Made by a program: the position numbers and the translations under genes. From contig NZ_CP033073.1 of assembly GCF_003675325.1 (NCBI RefSeq), positions 5,022,001-5,086,000 of the forward strand: a stretch of 64,000 nt of DNA, read 5' to 3'. This document shows positions 53,503-61,932 of the stretch, in pieces. Below the pieces are notes generated by a model that was not told the origin of the DNA, searched no databases, and worked only from the letters and a program-made list of their open reading frames with translations. Source of the stretch: Streptomyces dangxiongensis. GTDB lineage: Bacteria; Actinomycetota; Actinomycetes; Streptomycetales; Streptomycetaceae. Each line of letters starts with the position of its first letter. Position 1 is the stretch's first letter.

Positions 53503-53514
53503 GAAAGCGCTTGC
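53503..53514. promoter_or_regulatory. LacI-family operator candidate
   Basis: GAAAGCGCTTGC contains the perfect core AAGCGCTT (53505-53512), typical of LacI/GalR-family operators. It lies 67 bases upstream of the oxidoreductase start and 171 bases from the divergent LacI start. Confidence 0.65.
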
Positions 53515-53580
53515 TGCATGGGTGCGGGCAGGGGCTTGCCGTACTGATCGGGGCGCGCGGCGCCCACGGAGGGGACTGAC

Positions 53581-54732
53581 GTGACACGCAAGACGGTGCG
53601 TATCGCCATGAACGGCGTGACCGGGCGCATGGGCTACCGCCAGCACCTCGTCCGGTCGATCCTCGCCCTGCGCGAGCAGGGCGGCCTCGACCTCGGCGAC
53701 GGCACCGTGCTCTGGCCCGAGCCCATCCTGCTCGGCCGCCGCGAGCACGCCCTGAAGGAGATCGCCGGCCGGCACGGCCTCACCGAGGTCTCCACCGACA
53801 TCGACGCCGTCCTCGCCGACCCGTCCGTCGACATCTACTTCGACTCCCAGGTCACCTCCGCCCGCGAAGAAGCCCTCGGGAAGGCGATCGCCGCCGGCAA
53901 GCACGTCTACACCGAGAAGCCCACCGCCACCGGCCTGGACGGCGCCCTCGCACTCGCCCGCCTCGCCCACGCCCGGGGCGTCCGGCACGGCGTCGTCCAG
54001 GACAAGATCTTCCTGCCGGGCCTGCGGAAGCTGAAGCGGCTCGTCGACGGCGGCTTCTTCGGCCGCGTCCTCTCCGTCCGCGGCGAGTTCGGCTACTGGG
54101 TCTTCGAGGGCGACTGGCAGCCGGCCCAGCGCCCCTCCTGGAACTACCGGGCCGAGGACGGCGGCGGCATCGTCGTCGACATGTTCCCGCACTGGGAGTA
54201 CGTCCTGCACGAGTTGTTCGGCCGGGTGACGTCCGTCCAGGCCCTGGCCACCACCCACATCCCGCAGCGCTGGGACGAACAGGGCAAGCCCTACGACGCC
54301 ACCGCCGACGACGCCGCCTACGGCGTCTTCGAACTGGAGGGCGGCGCCGTCGCCCAGATCAACTCCTCCTGGACGGTCCGCGTCCACCGCGACGAACTGG
54401 TCGAGTTCCAGGTCGACGGCACCGAGGGCTCGGCCGTGGCCGGCCTGCGCACCTGCCGCGTGCAGCACCGCGGCGCCACCCCCAAGCCCGTCTGGAACCC
54501 GGACGTCCCCGCCACCGAGGCCTTCCGCGACCAGTGGCAGGAGGTTCCCGACAACACCGAGTTCGACAACGGCTTCAAGGCCCAGTGGGAGCTGTTCCTC
54601 AAGCACGTCTACGCCGGCGCCCCCTACCACTGGGACCTCCTGGCGGGCGCCCGCGGCGTCCAGCTCGCCGAACTGGGCCTCAGGTCCTCCGCCGAGGGCC
54701 GCCGTGTCGAGGTGCCGGAGGTCTCCCTGTGA
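53581..54732 (+). CDS. Gfo/Idh/MocA-family oxidoreductase
   Basis: The GTG at 53581 after GGAGGGGA gives 383 residues. The N-terminal NAD(P) domain has RIAMNGVTGRMGYRQH and, near residue 117, the family EKPTA motif with the catalytic Lys. The C-terminal alpha/beta domain follows with FGYWVFEGDWQPAQRPSWNY and DMFPHWEYVLHELFG. It oxidises a sugar or inositol-like alcohol. The next two genes are coupled (overlap GTGA), so it is the first step of the operon regulated by the divergent LacI protein. The substrate is not known. Confidence 0.85.
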   Translation: MTRKTVRIAMNGVTGRMGYRQHLVRSILALREQGGLDLGDGTVLWPEPILLGRREHALKEIAGRHGLTEVSTDIDAVLADPSVDIYFDSQVTSAREEALGKAIAAGKHVYTEKPTATGLDGALALARLAHARGVRHGVVQDKIFLPGLRKLKRLVDGGFFGRVLSVRGEFGYWVFEGDWQPAQRPSWNYRAEDGGGIVVDMFPHWEYVLHELFGRVTSVQALATTHIPQRWDEQGKPYDATADDAAYGVFELEGGAVAQINSSWTVRVHRDELVEFQVDGTEGSAVAGLRTCRVQHRGATPKPVWNPDVPATEAFRDQWQEVPDNTEFDNGFKAQWELFLKHVYAGAPYHWDLLAGARGVQLAELGLRSSAEGRRVEVPEVSL

Positions 54733-55880
54733 CGATCAGGCTCCCCGGCGCCGGGGGGCGGCTGCGGACGTACGAACCGCGCACCGCACCCCTCGCCGTC
54801 GCCCCCGGCACCCCCTTCACCTCCCGTACGGTCTTCTCCGCGGCCCACGTCGTCGCCGACCCGTACGCGGACGTCTCGCCCGACGCGCCCGCCGCCGTCG
54901 ACTGGGACGCCACCCTCGCCTTCCGCCGCCACCTGTGGTCGCACGGCCTCGGTGTCGCCGAGGCCATGGACACCGCCCAGCGCGGCATGGGCCTTCACTG
55001 GGCGGGCGCGGCCGAGTTGATCCGCCGGTCGGCGGCGGAGGCGAAGGCGGTCGGTGGCCCCATCGCCTGCGGAGCCGGCACCGACCAGATCACCGGCGGC
55101 ACCCTCGCCGGCATCCGCGCCGCCTACGAGGAACAGCTCGCCGTGGTCGAGGACGCGGGCGCCCAGGCCATCGTCATGGCGTCCAGGGCGCTGGCCGCGA
55201 CCGCCACCGGCCCCGAGGACTACCTGGAGATCTACGGCCACCTCCTGCGCCAGTCCGCCGAGCCGGTCGTCCTGCACTGGCTGGGCCCGATGTTCGACCC
55301 GGCGCTGGAGGGCTACTGGGGCGCGGCGGACCTCGACGCGGCCACCGACACCTTCCTGGAGGTGATCGCGGCCCACCCCGACAAGGTCGACGGCGTCAAG
55401 GTCTCCCTGCTCGACGCGCGACGTGAGACGGACCTGCGGCGCAGGCTGCCGCACGGGGTGCGCTGCTACACCGGCGACGACTTCCACTACCCCGAGTTGA
55501 TCGCGGGCGACGAACAGGGCTTCAGCCACGCCCTGCTGGGCATCTTCGACCCGCTGGGCCCCCTGGCGGCGGAGGCGGTCCGGGTCCTGGACACGGGAGA
55601 CGTGACCGGCTTCCGCGCACTCCTCGACCCCACGGTCGAGCTGTCCCGGCACCTCTTCCAGCCCCCCACCCGCTACTACAAGACGGGAGTCGTCCTCCTC
55701 GCCTGGCTCGCGGGCCACCAGTCCCACTTCGCGATGGTCGGCGGACTCCAGTCGGCCCGCTCCCTCCCGCACCTCGCCCGCGCCTACGAACTCGCCGACG
55801 CACTCGGCCTGTTCCCCGATCCGCGGCTGGCCGAGGAACGCATGAAGACCCTTCTCTCCCTGTACGGGGTGGACCAGTGA
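54729..55880 (+). CDS. DUF993-family protein (dihydrodipicolinate synthase-like barrel)
   Basis: The GTG at 54729 overlaps the preceding stop and gives 383 residues. It fits the DUF993 family, remote from DapA/NanA-type aldolases: GMGLHWAGAAELIRRSAAEA near residue 85, CGAGTDQITGGTL near 112, VDGVKVSLLDARRE near 220, and YKTGVVLLAWLAGHQSHF near 318. The Lys in VKVSLLD could be the Schiff-base lysine, but this is a guess. In streptomycetes the family occurs between a Gfo/Idh oxidoreductase and an isomerase gene, as here. It may perform a retro-aldol or dehydration step on an oxidised sugar. Confidence 0.8.
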   Translation: MTIRLPGAGGRLRTYEPRTAPLAVAPGTPFTSRTVFSAAHVVADPYADVSPDAPAAVDWDATLAFRRHLWSHGLGVAEAMDTAQRGMGLHWAGAAELIRRSAAEAKAVGGPIACGAGTDQITGGTLAGIRAAYEEQLAVVEDAGAQAIVMASRALAATATGPEDYLEIYGHLLRQSAEPVVLHWLGPMFDPALEGYWGAADLDAATDTFLEVIAAHPDKVDGVKVSLLDARRETDLRRRLPHGVRCYTGDDFHYPELIAGDEQGFSHALLGIFDPLGPLAAEAVRVLDTGDVTGFRALLDPTVELSRHLFQPPTRYYKTGVVLLAWLAGHQSHFAMVGGLQSARSLPHLARAYELADALGLFPDPRLAEERMKTLLSLYGVDQ

Positions 55881-56716
55881 GCACGACGAGCGGCCTGGAG
55901 CGCTTCTCGATCAACCAGATGACCGTGAAGCAGCTTCCCCTCCCCGAACTCGTCGCCGCCTGCGCGGAGTCGGGCGTCTCCCGGGTGGGCCTGTGGCGGG
56001 AACCCGTCCAGGCGTACGGCGTCGAGGCGGCGGCCGGGCTGGTGCGCGACGCCGGTCTGACGGTGACGACCCTGTGCCGGGGCGGCTTCCTCACCGCGAT
56101 CGATCCGGCGGCCCGCGCGGCGGCCCTGTCCGACAACCGCCGGGCGGTCGAGGAGGCCGCCACCCTCGGCACCGACACCCTGGTGCTGGTCTGCGGCGGC
56201 CTCCCGGCCGGCTCCAGGGACCTGCACGGCGCCCGGGAGCGGATCGCCGACGCCCTGGCGGAACTCGGCCCGTACGCCGAGGACCACGGTGTACGCCTCG
56301 CCATCGAGCCCCTGCACCCGATGTACGCCGCCGACCGCTGCGTGGTCTCCACCCTCGCCCAGGCCCTGGACCTCGCCGAACGCCTCCCCGCGCACCAGGT
56401 CGGCGTGACCGTGGACACGTACCACGTCTGGTGGGACGACCAGGCGCCCGCACAGATCGCCCGCGCGGGCGCGACCGGCCGCATCCACGCCTTCCAGCTC
56501 GCCGACTGGACCACCCCCCTGCCCGAGGGCGTGCTCAACGGCCGCGGCCAGCTCGGCGACGGCGCGATCGACATGCGCGAGTGGCTGGGCCACGTGGACG
56601 CCGCCGGCTACACCGGCCCGATCGAGGTCGAACTCTTCAACGACGGCCTGTGGGCCCGGGACGGCCGGGAGGTGCTGGCCGAGACGGCGGCACGGTTCGT
56701 CACCCACGTCGGCTGA
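55877..56716 (+). CDS. TIM-barrel sugar phosphate isomerase/epimerase
   Basis: The GTG at 55877 overlaps the preceding stop, giving 279 residues. The barrel motifs are FSINQMTVKQLPLPELVAAC, VRLAIEPLHPMYAADRCVV near residue 138, VGVTVDTYHVWWDD near 175, HAFQLADWTTP near 205 and YTGPIEVELFND near 245. Glu, Asp, His and Glu ligands suit a metal ion. It is the last gene of the LacI-linked operon and is followed by a very strong terminator. The pathway sugar is unknown. It is distinct from the isomerase at 50556. Confidence 0.82.
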   Translation: MSTTSGLERFSINQMTVKQLPLPELVAACAESGVSRVGLWREPVQAYGVEAAAGLVRDAGLTVTTLCRGGFLTAIDPAARAAALSDNRRAVEEAATLGTDTLVLVCGGLPAGSRDLHGARERIADALAELGPYAEDHGVRLAIEPLHPMYAADRCVVSTLAQALDLAERLPAHQVGVTVDTYHVWWDDQAPAQIARAGATGRIHAFQLADWTTPLPEGVLNGRGQLGDGAIDMREWLGHVDAAGYTGPIEVELFNDGLWARDGREVLAETAARFVTHVG

Positions 56717-56845
56717 GGTCCGCCGGGACGCGCGAGATTCTCCGGGACGCCGTGCAACCCTCTCGCCCCGGAGCGTGTCGTACATGGCATCAGCACTCCC
56801 GACGGGGGACCCGGGGGGGGACAGGGAGTTCTGAGGGGGGAGAGC

Positions 56846-56885
56846 CGAGGGGCTTGCCCGGTCCGCGGACCGGGCAAGCCCCTCG
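56846..56885. terminator. Very strong palindromic terminator between convergent genes
   Basis: A perfect 40-base palindrome (20-base arms; the left arm begins CGAGGGGCTTGCCCGG) lies between the end of the sugar operon (56716) and the end of the second DUF397 gene (56891). No T-run is needed in this genus. It can stop transcription from both sides. Confidence 0.88.
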
Positions 56886-56890
56886 AAACG

Positions 56891-57118
56891 TCAGTCCTGG
56901 AGCTGCCCCCGCTTCACGGCGGTCACGAAGCTCGCCCAGCCGTCCGCGGAGAAGAGCAACGCCGGACCGGCGGGTCCCGCCTTGCTGTCGCGCACGGGCA
57001 CGGCGGCGTGACCACGGGCGACTTCGAGGCACTCGCCCTGGTCGCCGCCACTGTGGCTCGACTTGTACCACCCGGTGAGCGTGGACGAGTCGACGACGGC
57101 GTGCTCACTGCTGACCAT
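56891..57118 (-). CDS. DUF397 small regulatory protein (second copy)
   Basis: This 75-residue DUF397 protein reads WYKSSHSGGDQGECLEVARG, then VPVRDSKAGPAGPALLFSADGWASFV. It is a clear paralogue of the protein at 14798-15019. Its start overlaps the end of the XRE gene by 14 bases, indicating translational coupling. It probably modulates that regulator. Confidence 0.9.
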   Translation of the reverse strand: MVSSEHAVVDSSTLTGWYKSSHSGGDQGECLEVARGHAAVPVRDSKAGPAGPALLFSADGWASFVTAVKRGQLQD

Positions 57119-57929
57119 GTGCGTGTTCCTCCGCTGCTGCCCTGACCAGGGCCAGTGACTCCTGCTGCGACAACGCGTCGCTCAGCGCAAGAGCGTAGGC
57201 CGTCTGGCTGGCCGTCACCAGGGCGGGATCATCCATCAAGTTCCCCGTCAGGAAGCCCTCGACGTAGGCCACCGGCGCCGAGTCATCGAAGGCCATCAGC
57301 GTGAGCAGGCTCTGCAGGAGTGCGTGTGCGCCGACTTCGTACGGCAGGACGTGCAGGCGTAATTGACCCGCCTCGGCCATGTCGGCGATACGCCGTAGCT
57401 GCTCCGCCATGACCCGCGGACCGCCGACACGGCGCCTGAGGACACCCTCGTCCAGCAGTGTCCAGACGACAGGGCGTGCCGGTCCCTCCAGAACGCGGCG
57501 GCGGTTTGTTCGGATGACGACGAACTCGTCAAGTTCCGCGGCCGTGTAGTTCGGCCTGTAGGCACGGAAGAGGGCGCTCGCGTAGTCGTCGGTCTGCAAG
57601 ACCCCTGGAACCAGTGTCAGCGCGAACTGTTGCATCATCACGGCCTGTTGCTCCAGCTCCGCGACGACAGCGAAATGGTCGGTGTACTTCGTCTCCAGGT
57701 CCTCCAGCCACCGGGCGAAGAACCCGTCCGTCCCCAGCGCCTGGTCGATCCGCCGGGCGTCGTCGGGCTTGGGCAGCCGTCTGCCCGCCTCGTAGTGACT
57801 GATCAGCGTCGGCGAGCAGACCACCTGGTCGCCCAGTTTCTCCTGCGTGAGCCGGGCCGCCGTCCGGCGCAGCCGTAACTCCTCGCCGTACTTCTCGCGC
57901 GGCGTCCGCGGCCTGTGGTCCTCGCTCAT
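57105..57929 (-). CDS. WhiJ-like XRE regulator with DUF5753 domain (second copy)
   Basis: The ATG at 57929 gives 274 residues. The XRE helix-turn-helix (residues about 12-70) has LRLRRTAARLTQEKLGDQV and SPTLISHYEAGRRLP. The DUF5753 domain (about 90-260) has FALTLVPGVLQTDDYASALF, VVWTLLDEGVLRRRVGG and RLHVLPYEVG. The partner DUF397 gene overlaps its stop, and two small genes are divergent. The same four-gene order occurs at 14798-16731. A longer open frame reaches 58352 but overlaps the promoter region and the small gene on the other strand. Confidence 0.9.
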   Translation of the reverse strand: MSEDHRPRTPREKYGEELRLRRTAARLTQEKLGDQVVCSPTLISHYEAGRRLPKPDDARRIDQALGTDGFFARWLEDLETKYTDHFAVVAELEQQAVMMQQFALTLVPGVLQTDDYASALFRAYRPNYTAAELDEFVVIRTNRRRVLEGPARPVVWTLLDEGVLRRRVGGPRVMAEQLRRIADMAEAGQLRLHVLPYEVGAHALLQSLLTLMAFDDSAPVAYVEGFLTGNLMDDPALVTASQTAYALALSDALSQQESLALVRAAAEEHAHGQQ

Positions 57930-58030
57930 GCGGCCAACTCCCTTGCTGACAGGCGCGATGTCAACCCCCCACCCCTGGCAGCCTAGCCACCGCCGACCCC
58001 ACGCTGTGAGTGATTCGCCACAGAACGCAG
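57930..58030. promoter_or_regulatory. Divergent promoter/operator region of WhiJ-like module 2
   Basis: This region shares its design with 15807-15900. TGACA (57947-57951) N7 TGTCA (57959-57963) lies 18 bases from the XRE start. AGCCTA at 57980-57985 reads TAGGCT on the minus strand. CTGTG (58004-58008) and CACAG (58019-58023) lie in the shared text CTGTGAGTG..TCGC. Confidence 0.65.
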
Positions 58031-58057
58031 TCACCGCAGGTGAGAGAGCAGGCTGAC

Positions 58058-58288
58058 ATGACACATTTCCTGGCCCGGCTGCTGGAGCCGCTGCTCCGGT
58101 CGCTCCTGCCCGCCCGGGGGCGACGGCGCCGGGGATCGGCCGCACCGCCCCCGTGCGTCCGCGCGTACCCGTACTCGTGCCGGTACGTCGGCGGTCCCAC
58201 CGCGTACCGCAGGGGCGAGGCCCCCCTGCGCGGCGAGGACAGCCCGCTGGTCCGGCCCTACCTCGACCGCGTGGAGACCGACGCGTGA
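58058..58288 (+). CDS. Small Arg-rich protein of the WhiJ-like module (second copy)
   Basis: The ATG at 58058 gives 76 residues. It aligns with the N-terminal part of the protein at 16001: LLEPLLRSLLPA and later GEDSPLVRPYL. The middle is Pro/Arg/Cys-containing (PPPCVRAYPYSCRYVGG). The protein is shorter than its paralogue by about 45 C-terminal residues. No family name is known to me. Its stop overlaps the next start as GTGA. Confidence 0.6.
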   Translation: MTHFLARLLEPLLRSLLPARGRRRRGSAAPPPCVRAYPYSCRYVGGPTAYRRGEAPLRGEDSPLVRPYLDRVETDA

Positions 58289-58605
58289 ACGACCTGATGC
58301 CCGACCCCTCGGCGGGCGGACGCCTGCTTCCCTGGACCGGCACGGAGGGCAAGCCGTGCTACCTCCTGGGCGACGGCACGGGGTACGTCTCCCGGCTCGC
58401 GGACCAGATCGAGGGCGTGCAGCTCGGCATGGCGGACGCTCTGCTGGAACACGCCGCCGAACTCCTCGCCGCGCACCGGCTGACCGGTGCGGAGCTGCAC
58501 TATCTGGCCCGGCGGCTCAGCGAGTCCCTGCGCGACGTCAAGCGCGTCGCGGAGAGCAGGGGCGCGCGCCTGGAGGGGGCGGACGCAACGGGGGGCCCGG
58601 GGTGA
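58285..58605 (+). CDS. Small conserved protein of the WhiJ-like module (second copy)
   Basis: The GTG at 58285 overlaps the preceding stop and gives 106 residues. Shared with the protein at 16363: LLPW, PCYL, SRLADQIEGVQLGMADALL, ELHYLARRLSESLRDVKRV and SRGARL. Mostly helical, no membrane segment and no catalytic residues seen. It is convergent with rbsD, four bases apart. Function unknown. Confidence 0.7.
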   Translation: MNDLMPDPSAGGRLLPWTGTEGKPCYLLGDGTGYVSRLADQIEGVQLGMADALLEHAAELLAAHRLTGAELHYLARRLSESLRDVKRVAESRGARLEGADATGGPG

Positions 58606-58609
58606 ACCG

Positions 58610-58999
58610 TCAGAAGAACACCCCGCACCGCAGCAGCACGTTGGCGTACGGCCGGGCCTCGCCGGTGCGGACCACCAGGCGGGCCCCCGCCGACAGCTCC
58701 TTCAGCCGCTCGTGCGGGACCAGGGCCAGACCGGGGAGGCGGGACTCCAGCAGCGCCGTCGCCGCCGGGTTGGCCGCCCGGACCTCCTCCGCCGCCGTCG
58801 CGCCCTCCACCACCAGCTCGGCCAGCAGACCGTCCAACACCTCGGCGAACGACGGCACTCCGGCCCGGAACGCCAGGTCCACCACCCGCGGGCCGTCCGG
58901 GACGGGCATGCCCGCATCGCAGACCAGCACCCCGTCCCCGTGCCCCAGCTCGGCGAGGGCTCCGGACAGATGGCGGTTGAGGATGCCGGCCTTCTTCAC
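58610..58999 (-). CDS. rbsD: D-ribose pyranase
   Basis: This 129-residue protein matches RbsD, which interconverts pyranose and furanose forms of ribose before phosphorylation. Seen: MKKAGILNRHLSGALAELGHG at the start (the H of NRHL is catalytic), VCDAGMPVP near 27, and VVRTGEARPYANVLLRCGV near the end. Its start overlaps the end of rbsK by four bases. It is the last gene of the rbs operon. Confidence 0.92.
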   Translation of the reverse strand: MKKAGILNRHLSGALAELGHGDGVLVCDAGMPVPDGPRVVDLAFRAGVPSFAEVLDGLLAELVVEGATAAEEVRAANPAATALLESRLPGLALVPHERLKELSAGARLVVRTGEARPYANVLLRCGVFF

Positions 59000-59898
59000 A
59001 GGGCCTCGACCTCCGCCGCCGTGGGGTACGACTGCTGCGCGCCCCGCCGTGTCACGGCCGCCGCGCCGACCCGGGCCCCGTAGGCCGCCGCCTCGGCCGG
59101 TGCGGCACCCGTGCCCAGCTTCCAGGCCAGGGCCGCGGTGAAGGCGTCACCCGCGCCGGTCGTGTCCACCGCCTCCACCCGCACCGACGGCACCCGGGTC
59201 ACCCCGGAGCGGTCGCACACCAGAGCACCTTGCGCGCCCAGCGTGACCACCACCGAGCGCGGGCCCTTGGCCAGCAGCAGCCGGGCCCAGTCCGCGGGGT
59301 CCTCGCTCACGCAGGCGTCGCCGAGGACCACCCGCGCCTCGTGCTCGTTGACGATCAGCGGGTCGCAGGCCGCCAGCACCTCCACGGGCAGCTCACGCGG
59401 GGGAGAGGGGTTCAGCACGAAGCGGCTGCCCGGCGCCAGGGCGCGGACCACCTCCACGACCGTCTCCAGCGGGATCTCAAGCTGCGCCGACACCACCCGG
59501 GACGCCTGGAAGAGGCTCGTGGCCGCCCGGACGTCCCCGGGCGTGAGCCGGGAGTTGGCGCCCGGCGACACCACGATGCTGTTGTCGCCGGAGGGGTCGA
59601 CGGTGATGAGCGCGACACCCGTCGGGGCGCCGCCCACCAGGACACCCACCGTGTCGACCCCGGCCGTGCGCAGGGAGTCGAGCAGCAGCCGGCCGTGCCC
59701 GTCGTCACCGACCCGCGCCAGCAGGGCCGTCGCGGCGCCGAGCCGGGCGGCGGCGACCGCCTGGTTGGCGCCCTTGCCGCCCGGGTGGACGGCGAGGTCG
59801 CCGCCGAGCACCGTCTCGCCGGCGGCCGGCCGCCGCTCGACACCGATCACCAGGTCGGCGTTGGCCGATCCCACGACCAGAAGGTCGTAGTCGTACAT
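58996..59898 (-). CDS. rbsK: Ribokinase
   Basis: This 300-residue PfkB-family kinase has the first signature VHPGGKGANQAVAAARLGA near residue 38 and the second signature DTTGAGDAFTAALAWKLG near 245, with the catalytic Asp in GAGD. NPSPPRELP and NEHEARVVLG lie in the middle. It phosphorylates D-ribose to ribose 5-phosphate. rbsD follows directly. A long hairpin separates it from the upstream rbsCB gene. Confidence 0.93.
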   Translation of the reverse strand: MYDYDLLVVGSANADLVIGVERRPAAGETVLGGDLAVHPGGKGANQAVAAARLGAATALLARVGDDGHGRLLLDSLRTAGVDTVGVLVGGAPTGVALITVDPSGDNSIVVSPGANSRLTPGDVRAATSLFQASRVVSAQLEIPLETVVEVVRALAPGSRFVLNPSPPRELPVEVLAACDPLIVNEHEARVVLGDACVSEDPADWARLLLAKGPRSVVVTLGAQGALVCDRSGVTRVPSVRVEAVDTTGAGDAFTAALAWKLGTGAAPAEAAAYGARVGAAAVTRRGAQQSYPTAAEVEAL

Positions 59899-59924
59899 CT
59901 GTTGACTCCCCTGTGAATGGCTGT

Positions 59925-59972
59925 GGGGCGGACGGCCGCGCGGGCTCCTCGCCCGTCACGGCCGTCCGCCCC
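59925..59972 (-). terminator. Long intercistronic hairpin between rbsCB and rbsK
   Basis: GGGGCGGACGGCCG (59925-59938) pairs perfectly with CGGCCGTCCGCCCC (59959-59972), a 14-base-pair stem. Within the 20-base loop CGGGC and GCCCG can pair again. In the operon direction it lies just after the rbsCB stop (59983), so it may act as a partial terminator or as an RNA end stabiliser. Confidence 0.65.
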
Positions 59973-59982
59973 CGCGTCCGTG

Positions 59983-61932
59983 TCAGCCGCCGAAGCCGGC
60001 CACGTTGTCCTTCGTGACCACCTTCACCGGCACCTTCACCATCGGTTCCACCTTCTTGCCCCGGACCGCCTTCAGCGCGTTGTCCACGGCGGTCCGCCCC
60101 AACTGGGCCGGCTGCTGGGCGACCGACGCGTACAGCGTGCCGTCCTTGACCGCGGTCAGTCCGTCCGGGGTGCCGTCGAAGCCGACGACCTGCACGGACC
60201 GGCCGGCCCTGGAGCCGAGCGCCTTGATCGCGCCGAGGGCCATCTCGTCGTTCGCGGCGACGACGCCCTGCACGTCGGGGTGGGCCTGGAGCAGGTTCGA
60301 CATCACGTCCAGGCCCTTGGTGCGGTCGAAGTCGGCGGGCTGCTGGGCCAGCACCCGGATGCCGGGATAGGCCTTGAGCCCGTTCGCGAAGCCCTGCGCG
60401 CGCTCCCGGGCCGCGGAGGTGCCCGCCTGGCCCTGGAGGATCACGATCCTGCCGCTGCCACCGAGCTTCTCGGCGATCGTCTTCGCGGCCAGCTCGCCGC
60501 CGGCGACGTTGTCGGAGGCCACCAGGGCGTCGACGGACGCCTTGTTGACGCCCCGGTCGACGGCGATCACCGGGATGCCCGCCCGGTCGGCGGCCTTGAC
60601 CGAGTTGCCGGCCGCGTCCGAGTCCACCGGGTTGACGATGACCGCCCCCAGCCGCGAACTGGTGAAGTTCTGCAACTGGTTGGCCTGCTGGGAGGCATCG
60701 TTCTGGGCGTCGGTGACGGTGAGGTCGATGCCCAGCCGCTCCGCCTCGGCCTGGGCGCCCGTCCGGATCTGCACGAAGAAGGGGTTGTTGAGCGTCGACA
60801 GGGACAGGCCCATCCTCGGCTTCGCCGAGGACGAGGAGCCGCCGTGCAGGAAGGAGCTCGCGCCGACCACCGCCACGGTCACCACGGCCGCGAGCCCGTA
60901 TGTCGCCGCCTGCCGTCCCTTCGGTCCGCCCGTGCCGGCCGCCACCGGGGTCGCCCCGGCCTTGCGGCGCACGGTGTCCAGCAGCACCGCCAGCGCGATC
61001 ACGACACCGATCACGACCTGCTGCCAGAACGCCGACACCGACAGCAGGTTCAGGCCGTTGCGCAGCACCGCCAGGATCAGCGCGCCGATCAGCGTGCCGG
61101 ACGCCTTGCCGGTGCCGCCCGCCAGGGAGGCGCCGCCGATGACGACCGCCGCGATGGCGTCCAGCTCGTAGCCGTCGGCGGCCTGCGGCTGCGCCGAGGA
61201 CAGCCGGGAGGCCAGCACGACGCCGGCGACCGCGGCGAACACCCCGGACAGGGCGTAGATCGCGAGCTTCTGCTTGCGCACCCGCAGCCCCGACAGCCGG
61301 GCGGCCTCCTCGTTGCCGCCGATCGCGTACATCGACCGGCCGATGTAGGTCCGCCCGAGCACCAGGGCGGCGATCAGCCCCATCATCACCATGACCAGCA
61401 CCGGCACCGGCAGCCAGCCGCCGAGGGTGTCGCCGAGGTGCGACACCGAGCCCGGGAAGGGGATGGGGGAGCCCTGCGAGATCACCAGGGCGAGACCGCG
61501 CCCCACCGACAGCATGGCCAGCGTCGCGATGAACGGCGGCAGCTTGCCGTAGGCGATGAGGAAACCGTTCATCAGCCCGGCGACGACTCCGGTGGCGACG
61601 GCGAGGACGACCGCGAGGACCACCGGCACGCCGTGCTGCGTCGCGCTCCAGGCCAGCACGGTCGCCGACAGCGCGGCCACCGAGCCTACGGAGAGGTCGA
61701 TGCCCGCGGAGACGATCACGAAGGTCACACCGAAGGCGAGGATCGCCGTGACGGCCGCCTGGACACCGATGTTCAGCAGGTTGTCCGTCGTCAGGAAGTC
61801 GCCGGACAGTACCGACAGGGCGACGACGAGGACGATCAGCGCGGTGAGCGCGCCGTTGTCGAGGAGCAGCCGGCGCAGGCCGCCCGGGGCTTCACTCGCG
61901 CCCGTCGTGCTTCTGAGCGTGTCAGTGGCCAC
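59983..61932 (-). CDS. Fused ribose ABC permease and substrate-binding protein (RbsC-RbsB)
   Basis: The GTG at 61932, which overlaps the end of rbsA by 11 bases, gives 649 residues. Residues 20-320 are an RbsC-like permease with SAGIDLSVGSVAALSATVLA and GGNEEAARLSGL. About residue 345 a further hydrophobic segment (TYGLAAVVTVAVVGASSFL) leads to an RbsB-like periplasmic-binding domain (370-645) with LSTLNNPFFVQIRTGAQAEA, VVAANDEMALGAIKALG and VQVVGFDGTPDG. The segment probably anchors the binding domain outside the membrane. Usually these are two proteins. Confidence 0.85.
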   Translation of the reverse strand: MATDTLRSTTGASEAPGGLRRLLLDNGALTALIVLVVALSVLSGDFLTTDNLLNIGVQAAVTAILAFGVTFVIVSAGIDLSVGSVAALSATVLAWSATQHGVPVVLAVVLAVATGVVAGLMNGFLIAYGKLPPFIATLAMLSVGRGLALVISQGSPIPFPGSVSHLGDTLGGWLPVPVLVMVMMGLIAALVLGRTYIGRSMYAIGGNEEAARLSGLRVRKQKLAIYALSGVFAAVAGVVLASRLSSAQPQAADGYELDAIAAVVIGGASLAGGTGKASGTLIGALILAVLRNGLNLLSVSAFWQQVVIGVVIALAVLLDTVRRKAGATPVAAGTGGPKGRQAATYGLAAVVTVAVVGASSFLHGGSSSSAKPRMGLSLSTLNNPFFVQIRTGAQAEAERLGIDLTVTDAQNDASQQANQLQNFTSSRLGAVIVNPVDSDAAGNSVKAADRAGIPVIAVDRGVNKASVDALVASDNVAGGELAAKTIAEKLGGSGRIVILQGQAGTSAARERAQGFANGLKAYPGIRVLAQQPADFDRTKGLDVMSNLLQAHPDVQGVVAANDEMALGAIKALGSRAGRSVQVVGFDGTPDGLTAVKDGTLYASVAQQPAQLGRTAVDNALKAVRGKKVEPMVKVPVKVVTKDNVAGFGG

